Shown: in pieces, positions 1 through 7,835 of the stretch
How the letters are laid out: the number at the start of each line of letters is the position of its first letter
Numbering within the stretch: position 1 is the first letter of the stretch
Origin: Anaerolineae bacterium
GTDB taxonomy: Bacteria; Chloroflexota; Anaerolineae; 4572-78; J111
Reading direction: 5' to 3'
NCBI GenBank assembly: GCA_023151115.1
Contig: JAKLJP010000083.1
Coordinates: 1-20,460, forward strand
Length of the DNA: 20,460 bases
The notes under the pieces: generated by a model
What the model was told of the DNA's origin: nothing
Seen by the model: only the letters and a program-made list of their open reading frames with translations
The model's database searches: none
Program-made: the position numbers and the translations under genes

Positions 1-1
1 T

Positions 2-41
2 TATTTTCTTGGCGTTCTTGGCGTCTTCGCGTGAGATTTTA
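2..41. repeat. Intergenic repeat, copy of one arm of the 4291-4469 palindrome
   Basis: This stretch reads as a near-identical reverse complement of 4291-4329. Both contain the core CTTGGCGTTCTTGGCG followed by GCGTGAGATTTT, with a few substitutions and a 2-nt indel between them. It is probably one arm of a palindrome whose other arm lies outside the window. No coding potential is seen here. Confidence 0.75.
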
Positions 42-118
42 CAGCCTGTTTAGTTCAACATCGTCTTGACGATTACAAATTTACCCAAAATTTGACAACC
101 TCTCTTGAGGTTAGCCAG

Positions 119-147
119 TTGACCATAATCCCCATCGGGGGTATATT
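119..147 (+). promoter_or_regulatory. Predicted sigma70 promoter of ade
   Basis: TTGACC (119-124) and TATATT (142-147) are separated by 17 nt. Each hexamer matches the sigma70 consensus at five of six positions. Transcription would start near 154, about 35 nt before the preferred ade start codon. A second TTGACA at 92-97 has no suitable -10 at the right distance. Confidence 0.6.
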
Positions 148-149
148 GG
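123..149. promoter_or_regulatory. Candidate operator: inverted repeat inside the ade promoter
   Basis: The half-site CCATAATCCCC and its imperfect complement GGGGGTATATTGG flank a 3-nt centre, ATC. The repeat fills the spacer and covers the -10 hexamer of the predicted promoter, a typical place for a repressor site. It could instead be chance or a weak RNA hairpin, although it lies mostly upstream of the predicted transcription start. Confidence 0.35.
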
Positions 150-188
150 CTGTGTTTCGATGGTTCAAAACTCAAGGTGGAGGAGCCC

Positions 189-1892
189 ATGGAATTAGCC
201 CAAATCATCAAAATGGCTCGCGGTGACGAACCGGCGGACCTGCTGCTCAAAAATGGCCGTGTCCTCAACGTCTTCACCGGCGAGATTATCCCCACCAATA
301 TTGCCATTGCTCAATCCCGTATCGTCGGCTTGGGTGATTACGAGGCTCACCAGACCGTTGATTTGGGTGGCCGCTACGTGGCTCCGGGCCTGATTGACAG
401 CCATGTTCACATCGAAAGCGCCATGGTCCCCCCACCCGAATTTGCTCGCGCCGTCGTCCCGCGCGGTACCACTACCGTTGTCACCGACCCGCACGAAATT
501 GCTAATGTGCTGGGTCTGGAAGGCATCCGCTACATGCTGGCTATGGCCAAGTACAACCCGCTGAGCATCTACGTTAACGCGCCCAGCTGTGTCCCCAGCA
601 CCCACATGGAAACTACCGGCGCAGCCCTGGCCTGGTACGATTTGGAGCCGCTCCAGCACGAAGCGTTTGTCATCGGCCTGGCCGAGGTGATGAATTTCCC
701 CGGCGTGGTGGCCGGCGATGAAGGGGTGCTGGACAAACTCCGTTCCTTCCGCGATAGAGTCAAAGACGGGCACTGCCCCGGCCTGCTGGGCCGCAGCCTC
801 AATGCTTACGTCAGCGCTGGCATCGGCAGCGACCACGAATGTACCACTGTTGAAGAAGCCCAGGAAAAACTGCGCCTGGGAATGTTTATTTTCATCCGCG
901 AAGCCACCAACGCCCACAACCTCAAGCCCTTATTACCGCTCATCACCCCCGAAAATGCCCATCGCCTCTGTTTCTGCACCGACGACCGCCAGCCCGCCGA
1001 TTTGCTGGAAGAGGGCCATATTGACTTTATGATTCGCACCGCCATCGCCGGCGGGGCGCCGCCGATGACTGCTTTCCGCATGGCCACTCTCAACCCGGCC
1101 GAATATTTCCGCCTGGACGACCGGGGGGCTATCGCGCCAGGCCGCCGGGCCGATTTGATGGTTTTTTCCGATTTGCAAGCGCCGGTAGCCGAGTTGGTTT
1201 ATCGCGGCGGCCAACTGGTCGCACGGGATGGCGTGGCTCTGCCCTGGGAACGTCCCACCCGGCGCACCGTGCTGCGCAGTTCCATGAATGTGGATTGGAG
1301 CAAAGTCAACTTGCATTTGCCCGTCGAGGGCGCTCAGGTGCGGATCATCGGCGCTATCCGCGACCAGTTGATTACCGATCACTTGATTGAGCCGACGCCC
1401 CAGGCCGGCGGCCATGTGGTGGCCGACCCCAGCCGCGATATTTTGAAAATGGCCGTCATCGAGCGGCACATGGCGACCGGCCGGGTGGGTCTGGGTCTGG
1501 TGCGCGGCCTGGGCTTGCAGCGTGGGGCTATTGCCAGCACCGTCGCCCACGACCACCACAACCTGGTGGTCATTGGGGTAGACGATCAAAGTATGCTCAC
1601 AGCAGCCCGCGCGTTGGCCGAGTCGCAAGGAGGGATGGCTGCCGCCGCCGGTGAGACGGTGCTGGCCCATCTGCCGCTGCCCATCGCCGGCCTCATGAGC
1701 GACCAGCCCATCGAGCAGGTGCGGGATCAGATGGATGAGATGCTCCGCGCCGCTCACCAGTTGGGATCGTCCCTGCACGACCCGTTTATGGCTATGAGTT
1801 TTCTGGCGTTGCCGGTCATCCCCTCGCTCAAGTTGACCGATCACGGCCTGGTGGATGTGGATAAGTTTCAACTGGCGCCGCTGTTTGTGTAG
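189..1892 (+). CDS. ade: Adenine deaminase
   Basis: This cytosolic amidohydrolase converts adenine to hypoxanthine and ammonia (purine salvage and catabolism). The protein is about 567 aa, the usual length for bacterial Ade. The metal-binding HxH (H72, H74) lies in PGLIDSHVHIES, followed by the family hallmark VTDPHEIANV (about 99-108). The metal-site aspartate probably lies in CTDDRQPADL near residue 260. The C-terminal domain carries DPSRDILKMAVIERH and VAHDHHNLVVIG, both typical of Ade rather than of other amidohydrolases. I chose ATG 189 because GGAGG at 179-183 sits 5 nt upstream; an in-frame GTG at 177 would start inside that site. It is the first gene of a plus-strand purine-oxidation cluster with xanthine dehydrogenase-family genes downstream, which fits oxidation of its product. 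Confidence 0.95.
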   Translation: MELAQIIKMARGDEPADLLLKNGRVLNVFTGEIIPTNIAIAQSRIVGLGDYEAHQTVDLGGRYVAPGLIDSHVHIESAMVPPPEFARAVVPRGTTTVVTDPHEIANVLGLEGIRYMLAMAKYNPLSIYVNAPSCVPSTHMETTGAALAWYDLEPLQHEAFVIGLAEVMNFPGVVAGDEGVLDKLRSFRDRVKDGHCPGLLGRSLNAYVSAGIGSDHECTTVEEAQEKLRLGMFIFIREATNAHNLKPLLPLITPENAHRLCFCTDDRQPADLLEEGHIDFMIRTAIAGGAPPMTAFRMATLNPAEYFRLDDRGAIAPGRRADLMVFSDLQAPVAELVYRGGQLVARDGVALPWERPTRRTVLRSSMNVDWSKVNLHLPVEGAQVRIIGAIRDQLITDHLIEPTPQAGGHVVADPSRDILKMAVIERHMATGRVGLGLVRGLGLQRGAIASTVAHDHHNLVVIGVDDQSMLTAARALAESQGGMAAAAGETVLAHLPLPIAGLMSDQPIEQVRDQMDEMLRAAHQLGSSLHDPFMAMSFLALPVIPSLKLTDHGLVDVDKFQLAPLFV

Positions 1893-1932
1893 CGGAGAAT
1901 GAAGCGATAACTCGTGAGGCGAGGAGGCGAAA

Positions 1933-2008
1933 GTAGAAGATAGACGATGGAGGATAGAGGATAGTTTTCTCCTATCTGCTATCTTCTATCTACTATCTTC
2001 TATCTTCA
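1933..2008. repeat. Heptamer palindrome (GAAGATA-type)
   Basis: The right arm, read on the minus strand, is successive 7-nt units (GAAGATA, GAAGATA, GTAGATA, GAAGATA, GCAGATA). The left arm (1933-1964) is a degenerate version on the plus strand, with a short T-rich loop near 1965-1971. The two arms fold back on each other imperfectly. It lies between ade and the Mo subunit gene and could act as a terminator or RNA-stability element. Confidence 0.7.
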
Positions 2009-2024
2009 ATTTTTTGGAGGTTTT

Positions 2025-4268
2025 ATGCTTGAAACCAGCCCTTTGGGCCGACCCATCCTTCGCGTGGATGCTTATGCCAAAGCTTCGGGAGCGCATGTTT
2101 ATCCCTCTGACGTTGTGTTGGATAACATGCTCTGGGTGCAGGTGCTCCGGGCGGCCCACCCGCATGCCCGTATTTTATCCATTGACACTTCCGCCGCCGA
2201 AACCCTGCCCGGCGTGGTCTGTGTGCTCACGGCCAAAGATGTGCCGGGAGAAAATCGGTTTGGCTTGCTGGTTCATGACCAGCCCGTTTTGTGCGAAGAG
2301 CGTGTCCTCTATATTGGCGACGCGGTGGCGGTGGTGGCCGCCGAAACCGACGACCTGGCCCGGCAGGCCCGCGATTTAATCCGGGTTGACTACGAAGTTC
2401 TCCCCCCGCTAACCGACCCACTCCAGGCGCTCCAGCCGGACGCGCCGCAGCTTCACCCCAAAGGCAATTTGTGCGCCGAACTTCACCTGGGCCATGGCGA
2501 TGTGGCCCTCGGTTTTGCCGAGGCCGATTATATTTTTGAAAGCAGCTATCAGACCGGCCGGCAGGAGCATGCCTTTCTGGAAACCGAGGCCGGGGTGGCC
2601 TATTACGACGAGGCCGGGATTTTAACCGTTTGCGCCGGGGGACAAAACCCCTTCAAAGACCGGCAGCAGCTTGCCCTGGCCCTGAAGTTGCCGGAGGAAA
2701 AGATTCGGGTGCAGCACCCGATGATGGGCGGCGCTTTTGGCGGCAAAGAGGATATTAACGTTCAAATCCACCTGGCCCTGGTCACACAGCGTACCGGACG
2801 CCCCTGCCGACTGATGCTGGACCGCAGCGAGTCTATCGCCGCCGGAGTCAAGCGGCACCCTTTTCATGTGCGCTACAAAACCGGGGTTAAAAAAGATGGC
2901 ACGCTGACGGCGATTGAAGTGACCATTCTGGCCGACACCGGCCCGTACATCACCCTCGGCCCGGCGGTCATCGGCCTGGCCGCCGAACATTGCTGCGGCC
3001 CCTATTACTTCCCTCACACCAAAATTGACGCCCAGGCTGTCTTTACCAATAACTGCAATTCTAGCGCCTTTCGCGGCTTTGGCAATCCGCAGGTGTTGGT
3101 GGGATTAGAACAGCACATGGATATGATGGCCGCGGCGGTAGGGCTGGAGCCGATTGCTTTTCGCCGCTTGAATGTCCTGCGCCCGGGACAGATGGGCGGG
3201 GCAGGTCAGACGGTTGCCCCGGCCATCAGTCTGCCCCGTGTGCTCGATGCCGCCGAACAGGGGGAACTGTATGCCCGGCGCGAGCAGTTAAAGAGCGGGG
3301 TGGGTCGCTGGAAACGGCGCGGGGTGGGTCTGGCGGCGGCCTGGCAGGGTTTCGGGCTGGGCGCGGGAGTTTTCGATGGGGCGATGGTGCGCATCGAGCT
3401 GCAAGCCGATGGGCGTTACCGGCTGCACGCCAGCAGCCCGGATATGGGCCAGGGCAACGCGACCGCTTTTGTGCAGATGGCCGCGCATGAACTGAACTGC
3501 TCCCCCGCCGATGTTGAGGTCACAATTGGCGACTCTTTAGGGCCTGACTCCGGCTCCAGCAATGCGTCGCGCACGGTTTTTGTGGTCGGCTCAGCCGTGA
3601 TCAAGGCTGCGCTTGATTTACGCAGCAAAATCTTGGCTGCCGCCCAACGCCTGGAAACAAACGGAGAAACCCCGCGCTTCAACGGGCGGGCGGTGGAGGT
3701 CAACGGCCAAACCATCCCTCTGGCTGAACTGGCGGTTGAATTTGGACCGCTGGTGGGTGAGGGATATTTTCATCCACAGCAGCCCACGCCGGTGGTGGTC
3801 GGCATCCCCCACCCGGCCTACAGCTACAGCGTCCAGATGGCGCTGGTAGAAGTGGATTTGCTGACCGGCGAGATAGAAGTGTTGCAAATGGAGAATTATC
3901 TGGATGCCGGTTATGTGATTAATCCCGCCGGGGTCGAGGGTCAATCGGAGGGGGGGATAGCGCAGGGGCTGGGCTATGCCCTGTTTGAGGATATTTTATT
4001 AAACGAGGGACAGGTTTTAAATCCGCGTCTGTCCACCTATATCATCCCGTCCATCCGGGATGTGCCGGCCCAAATTAATACGGTTTTGCTGCAAGAGCCG
4101 GAGCCGATGGGGCCTTACGGGGCGCGAGGTATTTCTGAAATTTGTCTATCGCCCACAGCCGGGGCTATTCTCAACGCCATTTATGATGCAGTCGGCGTCC
4201 GCTTTGAGCGCATCCCGGTAACGCCGGAGATGATGCTGGCAGCTTTACAGCAGAAGGTAGTAATTTAG
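2025..4268 (+). CDS. Xanthine dehydrogenase-family molybdopterin-binding subunit (copy 1)
   Basis: This is the large catalytic subunit of a Mo hydroxylase, which oxidises a carbon of an N-heterocycle or aldehyde using water as oxygen source. Bacterial members normally bind molybdopterin cytosine dinucleotide and act in the cytosol. At 747 aa it is full length. The N-terminal a/b-hammerhead begins at GRPILRVDAYAK. Visible Mo-site elements are AGGQNPF (Q207), GGAFGGKED (235-243, E242), AFRGFG (R350), DMGQGN, and the probable catalytic base E705 in GARGISEI. ATG 2025 is preceded by GGAGG (2016-2020) with a 4-nt spacer. Its likely partner is the downstream [2Fe-2S]-FAD fusion. By eye, the position of the xanthine-binding arginine of bovine xanthine oxidase (R880) is not Arg, so the substrate may not be xanthine. 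Confidence 0.9.
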   Translation: MLETSPLGRPILRVDAYAKASGAHVYPSDVVLDNMLWVQVLRAAHPHARILSIDTSAAETLPGVVCVLTAKDVPGENRFGLLVHDQPVLCEERVLYIGDAVAVVAAETDDLARQARDLIRVDYEVLPPLTDPLQALQPDAPQLHPKGNLCAELHLGHGDVALGFAEADYIFESSYQTGRQEHAFLETEAGVAYYDEAGILTVCAGGQNPFKDRQQLALALKLPEEKIRVQHPMMGGAFGGKEDINVQIHLALVTQRTGRPCRLMLDRSESIAAGVKRHPFHVRYKTGVKKDGTLTAIEVTILADTGPYITLGPAVIGLAAEHCCGPYYFPHTKIDAQAVFTNNCNSSAFRGFGNPQVLVGLEQHMDMMAAAVGLEPIAFRRLNVLRPGQMGGAGQTVAPAISLPRVLDAAEQGELYARREQLKSGVGRWKRRGVGLAAAWQGFGLGAGVFDGAMVRIELQADGRYRLHASSPDMGQGNATAFVQMAAHELNCSPADVEVTIGDSLGPDSGSSNASRTVFVVGSAVIKAALDLRSKILAAAQRLETNGETPRFNGRAVEVNGQTIPLAELAVEFGPLVGEGYFHPQQPTPVVVGIPHPAYSYSVQMALVEVDLLTGEIEVLQMENYLDAGYVINPAGVEGQSEGGIAQGLGYALFEDILLNEGQVLNPRLSTYIIPSIRDVPAQINTVLLQEPEPMGPYGARGISEICLSPTAGAILNAIYDAVGVRFERIPVTPEMMLAALQQKVVI

Positions 4269-4290
4269 CAAGGTCCTTGCCCCGTGGGCA

Positions 4291-4469
4291 AAAAAATCTC
4301 ACGCAAAGTCGCCAAGAACGCCAAGAATACTCAGTAGATCCAATTTTCCGAGGAGTGAGGCACGCCCACGTGCCGAACACCGCCGCACGTGGGCGTGCTG
4401 GCTCCTCAAATTTGGATCCACTGATACTTCTTTAAAAAATCTTTGCGCCTTTGCGTCTTTGCGAGCAAA
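4291..4469. repeat. Large nested palindrome filling the gap between two Mo-hydroxylase genes
   Basis: The outer arms are short-period repeats. The left arm (4291-4329) carries CGCCAAGAACGCCAAGAA and the right arm (4431-4464) carries TTTGCGCCTTTGCGTCTTTG; they complement each other imperfectly. A stronger hairpin lies between them: AGTAGATCCAA (4333-4343) pairs with TTTGGATCCACT (4411-4422), and the core GCACGCCCACGTGC (4360-4373) pairs perfectly with 4385-4398 around an 11-nt loop. The whole element is centred near 4379. It may be a MITE-like insertion within an older palindrome, and could attenuate transcription between the genes. Confidence 0.8.
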
Positions 4470-4486
4470 TTCTGTTAGGTTAACTC

Positions 4487-5857
4487 ATGGTGATATCTCT
4501 TACAGTCAACGGCCAACCTTATGAAATAGAAGCTGATCCGCGCGCGCTGCTGCTCCACACGCTGCGCGAGGATTTGGGTTTGCGTGGAACCAAATACGGC
4601 TGCGGCGAAGGCGAATGTGGGGCATGCAGCGTCATCCTCAATGGGCGGGCGGTCAATGCCTGCCTCACCCTGACCGGCCAGGCGCACGGAGCAGAGATTT
4701 TGACGGTCGAGGGCCTCAGCCAGGATGAGCCGGGGGCGCAGGTGTTGGAAGCCTTTGCCCAAGCTGGGGCGGTTCAATGCGGCTTTTGCACCCCTGGCTT
4801 TGCCATTTCGGCGCGGGCGCTGCTGGCAGAAACCTCTGCGCCGGGTGTTGAGGAAATCCGGCGGGGTTTGAGCGGCAATTTATGCCGCTGCACCGGCTAT
4901 ACCAAAATTATCAAAGCTGTAGCCGAGGCGGCTCAAAATACACAGCCTTCTGTCTCGGCCAGACCGCCCAACGGACATTCTCATGCCGTCATCAACAGTC
5001 AGACCGAGTTTGCCCGTCCGGCCACGCTGGCCGAGGCTTTCGACCTGCTGAACCAACCCGAACCACGCTGGCGGGTCATCGCCGGGGGGACGGATGTGTT
5101 GGTTCAACATGAGCACAGGCTTAAATCACTCAACTTATTGGATATCGGCGGGCTGGGGGAACTGCGGCAAATCAACGAACGGGACGACCTTATCTCTATT
5201 GGCGCGTTGGTTTCCTACACGGAGCTGATTCGCTCGCCTCTGGTTCAAAAATGGGCCTGGCCGCTGGTCATGGCGGCCCGCGAAGTGGGCGGCGCGCAAA
5301 TTCAAAACATGGGCACGTTGGGCGGCAATGTGGTCAATGCCTCCCCCGCCGCCGACGGTGTTCCACCTCTGTATGTCCTGGAGGCTCAGCTTGTGCTTAA
5401 GTCGGTACGGGGAGAGCGGACTCTGCCGGTAGAGGCATTTGCGCTGGGGCCGGGCAAAACCGTCATCCAGCCCGACGAACTCTTAACCGAAATCCTGGTC
5501 CCCAAACAAAAGCATACCGGGCAGGAGGTTGCCTTTTTTGAAAAAGTGGGACCGCGCCAGGCCCAGACCATTGCCAAAGCCTCGGTTGCTTTTCGGGGCT
5601 GGCTAATGGATGGCCGCCTGACCCACGTCCGGGTGGCTTTGGGAGCCGTCGCACCGACCGTCATCCCGGCTCCTCAAACTTCGGCGGCGCTCATGGCCGG
5701 TTTATTTGAAGAAGCGACCCTATTACGGGCCGGTCAAGCCGCCCACAACGAGTGCAGCCCCATTGACGATATTCGCTCGACCGCCGCCTATCGCCGCAAG
5801 TTGGTGCGCGGCCTGCTGATTCGGAATTTGTGGCCTTATTTAGAGATTAGAGATTAG
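4487..5857 (+). CDS. [2Fe-2S]-FAD fusion subunit of a xanthine dehydrogenase-family enzyme
   Basis: This is the electron-transfer subunit: it carries electrons from the Mo centre through two [2Fe-2S] clusters to FAD. Residues 1-150 form the iron-sulfur part. The ferredoxin-type cluster uses C39, C44, C47 and C59; the helical cluster uses C98, C101, C133 and C135 (CGFCTPG and NLCRCTGY). After a linker (about 151-170), the FAD-binding domain shows IAGGTDVLV (198-206) and GTLGGN (276-281), then a CO-dehydrogenase-flavoprotein-like C-terminal domain ending near [14 protein letters not shown]. The order Fe-S then FAD matches XdhA-type bacterial small subunits. ATG 4487 has only a weak ribosome site (TAGGT). 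The 3' end runs into a heptamer palindrome, so the last residues (EIRD) are repeat-encoded. It probably pairs with the Mo subunit upstream. Confidence 0.92.
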   Translation: MVISLTVNGQPYEIEADPRALLLHTLREDLGLRGTKYGCGEGECGACSVILNGRAVNACLTLTGQAHGAEILTVEGLSQDEPGAQVLEAFAQAGAVQCGFCTPGFAISARALLAETSAPGVEEIRRGLSGNLCRCTGYTKIIKAVAEAAQNTQPSVSARPPNGHSHAVINSQTEFARPATLAEAFDLLNQPEPRWRVIAGGTDVLVQHEHRLKSLNLLDIGGLGELRQINERDDLISIGALVSYTELIRSPLVQKWAWPLVMAAREVGGAQIQNMGTLGGNVVNASPAADGVPPLYVLEAQLVLKSVRGERTLPVEAFALGPGKTVIQPDELLTEILVPKQKHTGQEVAFFEKVGPRQAQTIAKASVAFRGWLMDGRLTHVRVALGAVAPTVIPAPQTSAALMAGLFEEATLLRAGQAAHNECSPIDDIRSTAAYRRKLVRGLLIRNLWPYLEIRD

Positions 5858-5880
5858 AGATTGTTTAATCTCTAATCTCC
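5842..5880. repeat. Heptamer palindrome (GAGATTA-type) overlapping a stop codon
   Basis: Tandem GAGATTA units on the left end in GAGATTAGAGATT (5850-5862), which pairs perfectly over 13 bp with 5867-5879 around a 4-nt loop. The left arm includes the stop codon of the upstream gene (5855-5857). A stable RNA hairpin is expected. No clear U-tract follows, so its use as an intrinsic terminator is uncertain. Confidence 0.8.
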
Positions 5881-6052
5881 TATTTCCCCCTCTTCCGGCT
5901 GCCACAGATTGATGTGGTTTCAGTCACTAGACCATTTCATATTTTAATGGTAAGATAATCATCAATTCTGAAGTTTCAACAAGATTGGGCTTTAGGCAGT
6001 AGGTCAAGGTCCAATACTTTTCAAATAAGGCCGTAGCATATTAGGAAATGCC

Positions 6053-7471
6053 ATGTGGCAAACATATCATACTCCCCGCTCCCTGGATGAAGCGCTGCAA
6101 CTCCTGGCCGAACATCAAAGCGAAGCCCGGCTGATGGCCGGCGGCACCGACCTCCTCATCGAAATTGAGCGCGGCGTGCGCTCGCCCCAGGTAATCATTG
6201 ATATTTCACGCCTGCCCAACCTGGATACAATTACCCTGGATGAGCAGCAGCGTATCCACCTGGGGCCGCTGGTTACCCATAATCAGGTGGTCGCCTCAAA
6301 ACTGTGTATCCACCGCGCTTTTCCGCTGGCCAAAGCCTGCTGGGAAGTCGGCGCGCCGCAGATTCGCAACCGGGGCACGGTGGCCGGGAATCTGGTTACG
6401 GCCTCGCCGGCCAACGATACCATTACCCCGCTGATGGCCCTGGAAGCCTCGGTCACGCTGCAAAGCGTCAGAGGCAGCCGCACTGTGCCGCTCAAAGAGT
6501 TCTTTTTGGGCGTCCGCAAAACCGTGTTGGAAGCGGACGAAATGCTGGTAGACATCTCTTTTCCGGCCCTGGCTAATTATCAGATTGGCACCTTTGTAAA
6601 ATTGGGCTTGCGCCGGGCGCAGGCCATTTCTATTGTCAACGTGGCGGTAGTGTTAAGCATGCTGGCCGACACCGTTACCCAGGCCCGCATTACCCTGGGC
6701 AGCGTCGCCCCCACCATTGTCCGGGCCACCGACGCCGAACGGTTTTTGACCGGCAAGGTTTTGACCCGCGATGTGATGGCCCGCGCCGGGGCGCTGGCGG
6801 CGCAAACTATCAGCCCTATCAGCGATGTGCGCGGGTCAGCCGAGTACCGCCGCTATATGAGCGAAACCCTGACCCGCCATGCGCTGCAAATGCTGGCCGA
6901 AGGCACCGAGTCCGACACCCTGCCACCCAAGCCGGTCATGCTCTGGGGCAGCAGTGACGGCCATTTCCCTGCCCTGGACGGCGACGAAGCCATCCTGCAC
7001 ACCGAAACCGCCGACGAACCCATCGCCACGACCATCAACGGCGAATTTCGTTTTATCCACGGGGCCAATGATAAAACTTTGCTGCGTTTGCTGCGCGAGG
7101 ATGCCGGCCTGATTGGAACCAAAGAAGGCTGCGCCGAAGGCGAATGCGGCGCCTGTACCGTCTTTCTCGATGGGATTGCCGTGATGAGCTGCCTGGTGCC
7201 TGCCCCCCGCGCCCACAACAGCCAGATTGTCACCCTGGAAGGGTTGGCTCAAGGCGACGAACTGCACCCGGTGCAGCAAGCTTTTATCAACGAGGGCGCG
7301 GTGCAGTGCGGCTACTGCACCCCCGGCTTTTTGATGAGCGGGGCGGCGCTTATGGCCGAACGGCAGCGGCCCACCCGCGACGAAATCAAGCAGGCCATCA
7401 CCGGCAACCTGTGCCGCTGCACGGGCTACTATAAGATTTTGCAGGCCCTGGAGAAAGCATACGAGTTGTAA
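6053..7471 (+). CDS. FAD-[2Fe-2S] fusion subunit with reversed domain order
   Basis: This is a second electron-transfer subunit of the xanthine dehydrogenase family, with its modules in the opposite order to the preceding gene. Residues 1-280 are the FAD-binding part: LMAGGTDLLIEI (28-37), GTVAGNLVTASPANDT (108-123) and the C-terminal flavoprotein subdomain with SPISDVRGSAEYRR. A linker of about 45 residues follows. Residues 326-472 are the iron-sulfur part, with ligands C360, C365, C368 and C380 for the ferredoxin-type cluster and C419, C422, C454 and C456 for the helical cluster. All eight ligands are present, so it should be functional. ATG 6053 has AGGAA at 6043-6047 with a 5-nt spacer. 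Its likely partner is the Mo subunit at 7836-10070. The permutation means it cannot be a recent tandem duplicate of its neighbour. Confidence 0.92.
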   Translation: MWQTYHTPRSLDEALQLLAEHQSEARLMAGGTDLLIEIERGVRSPQVIIDISRLPNLDTITLDEQQRIHLGPLVTHNQVVASKLCIHRAFPLAKACWEVGAPQIRNRGTVAGNLVTASPANDTITPLMALEASVTLQSVRGSRTVPLKEFFLGVRKTVLEADEMLVDISFPALANYQIGTFVKLGLRRAQAISIVNVAVVLSMLADTVTQARITLGSVAPTIVRATDAERFLTGKVLTRDVMARAGALAAQTISPISDVRGSAEYRRYMSETLTRHALQMLAEGTESDTLPPKPVMLWGSSDGHFPALDGDEAILHTETADEPIATTINGEFRFIHGANDKTLLRLLREDAGLIGTKEGCAEGECGACTVFLDGIAVMSCLVPAPRAHNSQIVTLEGLAQGDELHPVQQAFINEGAVQCGYCTPGFLMSGAALMAERQRPTRDEIKQAITGNLCRCTGYYKILQALEKAYEL

Positions 7472-7489
7472 TCTTTCTGGATGTACTCA

Positions 7490-7546
7490 GGTACGTAGTG
7501 CCTGGTACGTGGTGCGTAGTGTGTACCACGCACTACGCACCACGAA
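7490..7546. repeat. Heptamer palindrome (CGTAGTG-type)
   Basis: CGTGGTGCGTAGTG (7508-7521) pairs perfectly with 7531-7544 around a 9-nt loop. It is preceded by related units (GTACGTAGTGCCTGGTACG) from about 7490. The repeat units are 7 nt. It lies directly next to the inverted-repeat element at 7549-7806; together they fill the 364-nt gap between two genes. Confidence 0.75.
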
Positions 7547-7548
7547 AT

Positions 7549-7806
7549 GTAACTGCTCAGCCATGTCATTTCAACCGCAGGGAGAAATTCCTGCTTTTAA
7601 CGTTTTCTGTGGTTCCTGCTGTTATTGGCGTCCGCACGGCGATAAATCGCCGCGCTAGTGAACCGCGCCGGATGAATCCGGCTTAAAAACTTGCTTTTAG
7701 CCCGATTTATCGGGCGCTGTTTGATAGCCCTGTGATTTATCGCGGGGCGGACGCCAGGGATTTCTCGGCCTACGGCCTCGAAATGACATGGAGGCTGAGC
7801 AGTTAC
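7549..7806. mobile_element. MITE-like nested inverted-repeat element
   Basis: The ends are long imperfect terminal inverted repeats. GTAACTGCTCAGCC then ATGTCATTTC at the left (7549-7572) match, reversed and complemented, GAAATGACAT then GGCTGAGCAGTTAC at the right (about 7780-7806), with a 3-nt insertion. A second inner pair reads GGCGTCCGCACGGCGATAAATC (in two parts, about 7627-7648) against GATTTATCGCGGGGCGGACG near 7734-7753. There is no plausible reading frame. The size (258 bp) and architecture suggest a non-autonomous mobile palindrome. It lies 30 nt before a Mo-subunit start codon, so it may affect that gene's expression. Confidence 0.65.
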
Positions 7807-7835
7807 CAATTATGTTAGATAGCAAAGTGTGATCT

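Noticed and set aside
92..97. TTGACA as a -35 for ade
   Set aside because: No -10-like hexamer lies 16-18 nt downstream; the TTGACC/TATATT pair is better.
41..188. Purine riboswitch upstream of ade
   Set aside because: The expected three-helix core with conserved TATA and loop-loop elements is not visible, and the predicted transcript leader is only about 35 nt.
195..917. Long open frame on the minus strand opposite ade
   Set aside because: It lies entirely over the strongly supported adenine deaminase gene and shows no recognisable motif; long antisense frames are expected at this GC content.
933..1871. Long open frame on the minus strand opposite the ade 3' half
   Set aside because: The His/Gln-rich translation is an antisense artefact of the ade coding sequence.
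4291..4469. CRISPR array
   Set aside because: Repeats are short, palindromic and adjacent, without uniform direct repeats separated by unique spacers; the same holds for the other heptamer regions, and no cas gene is present.
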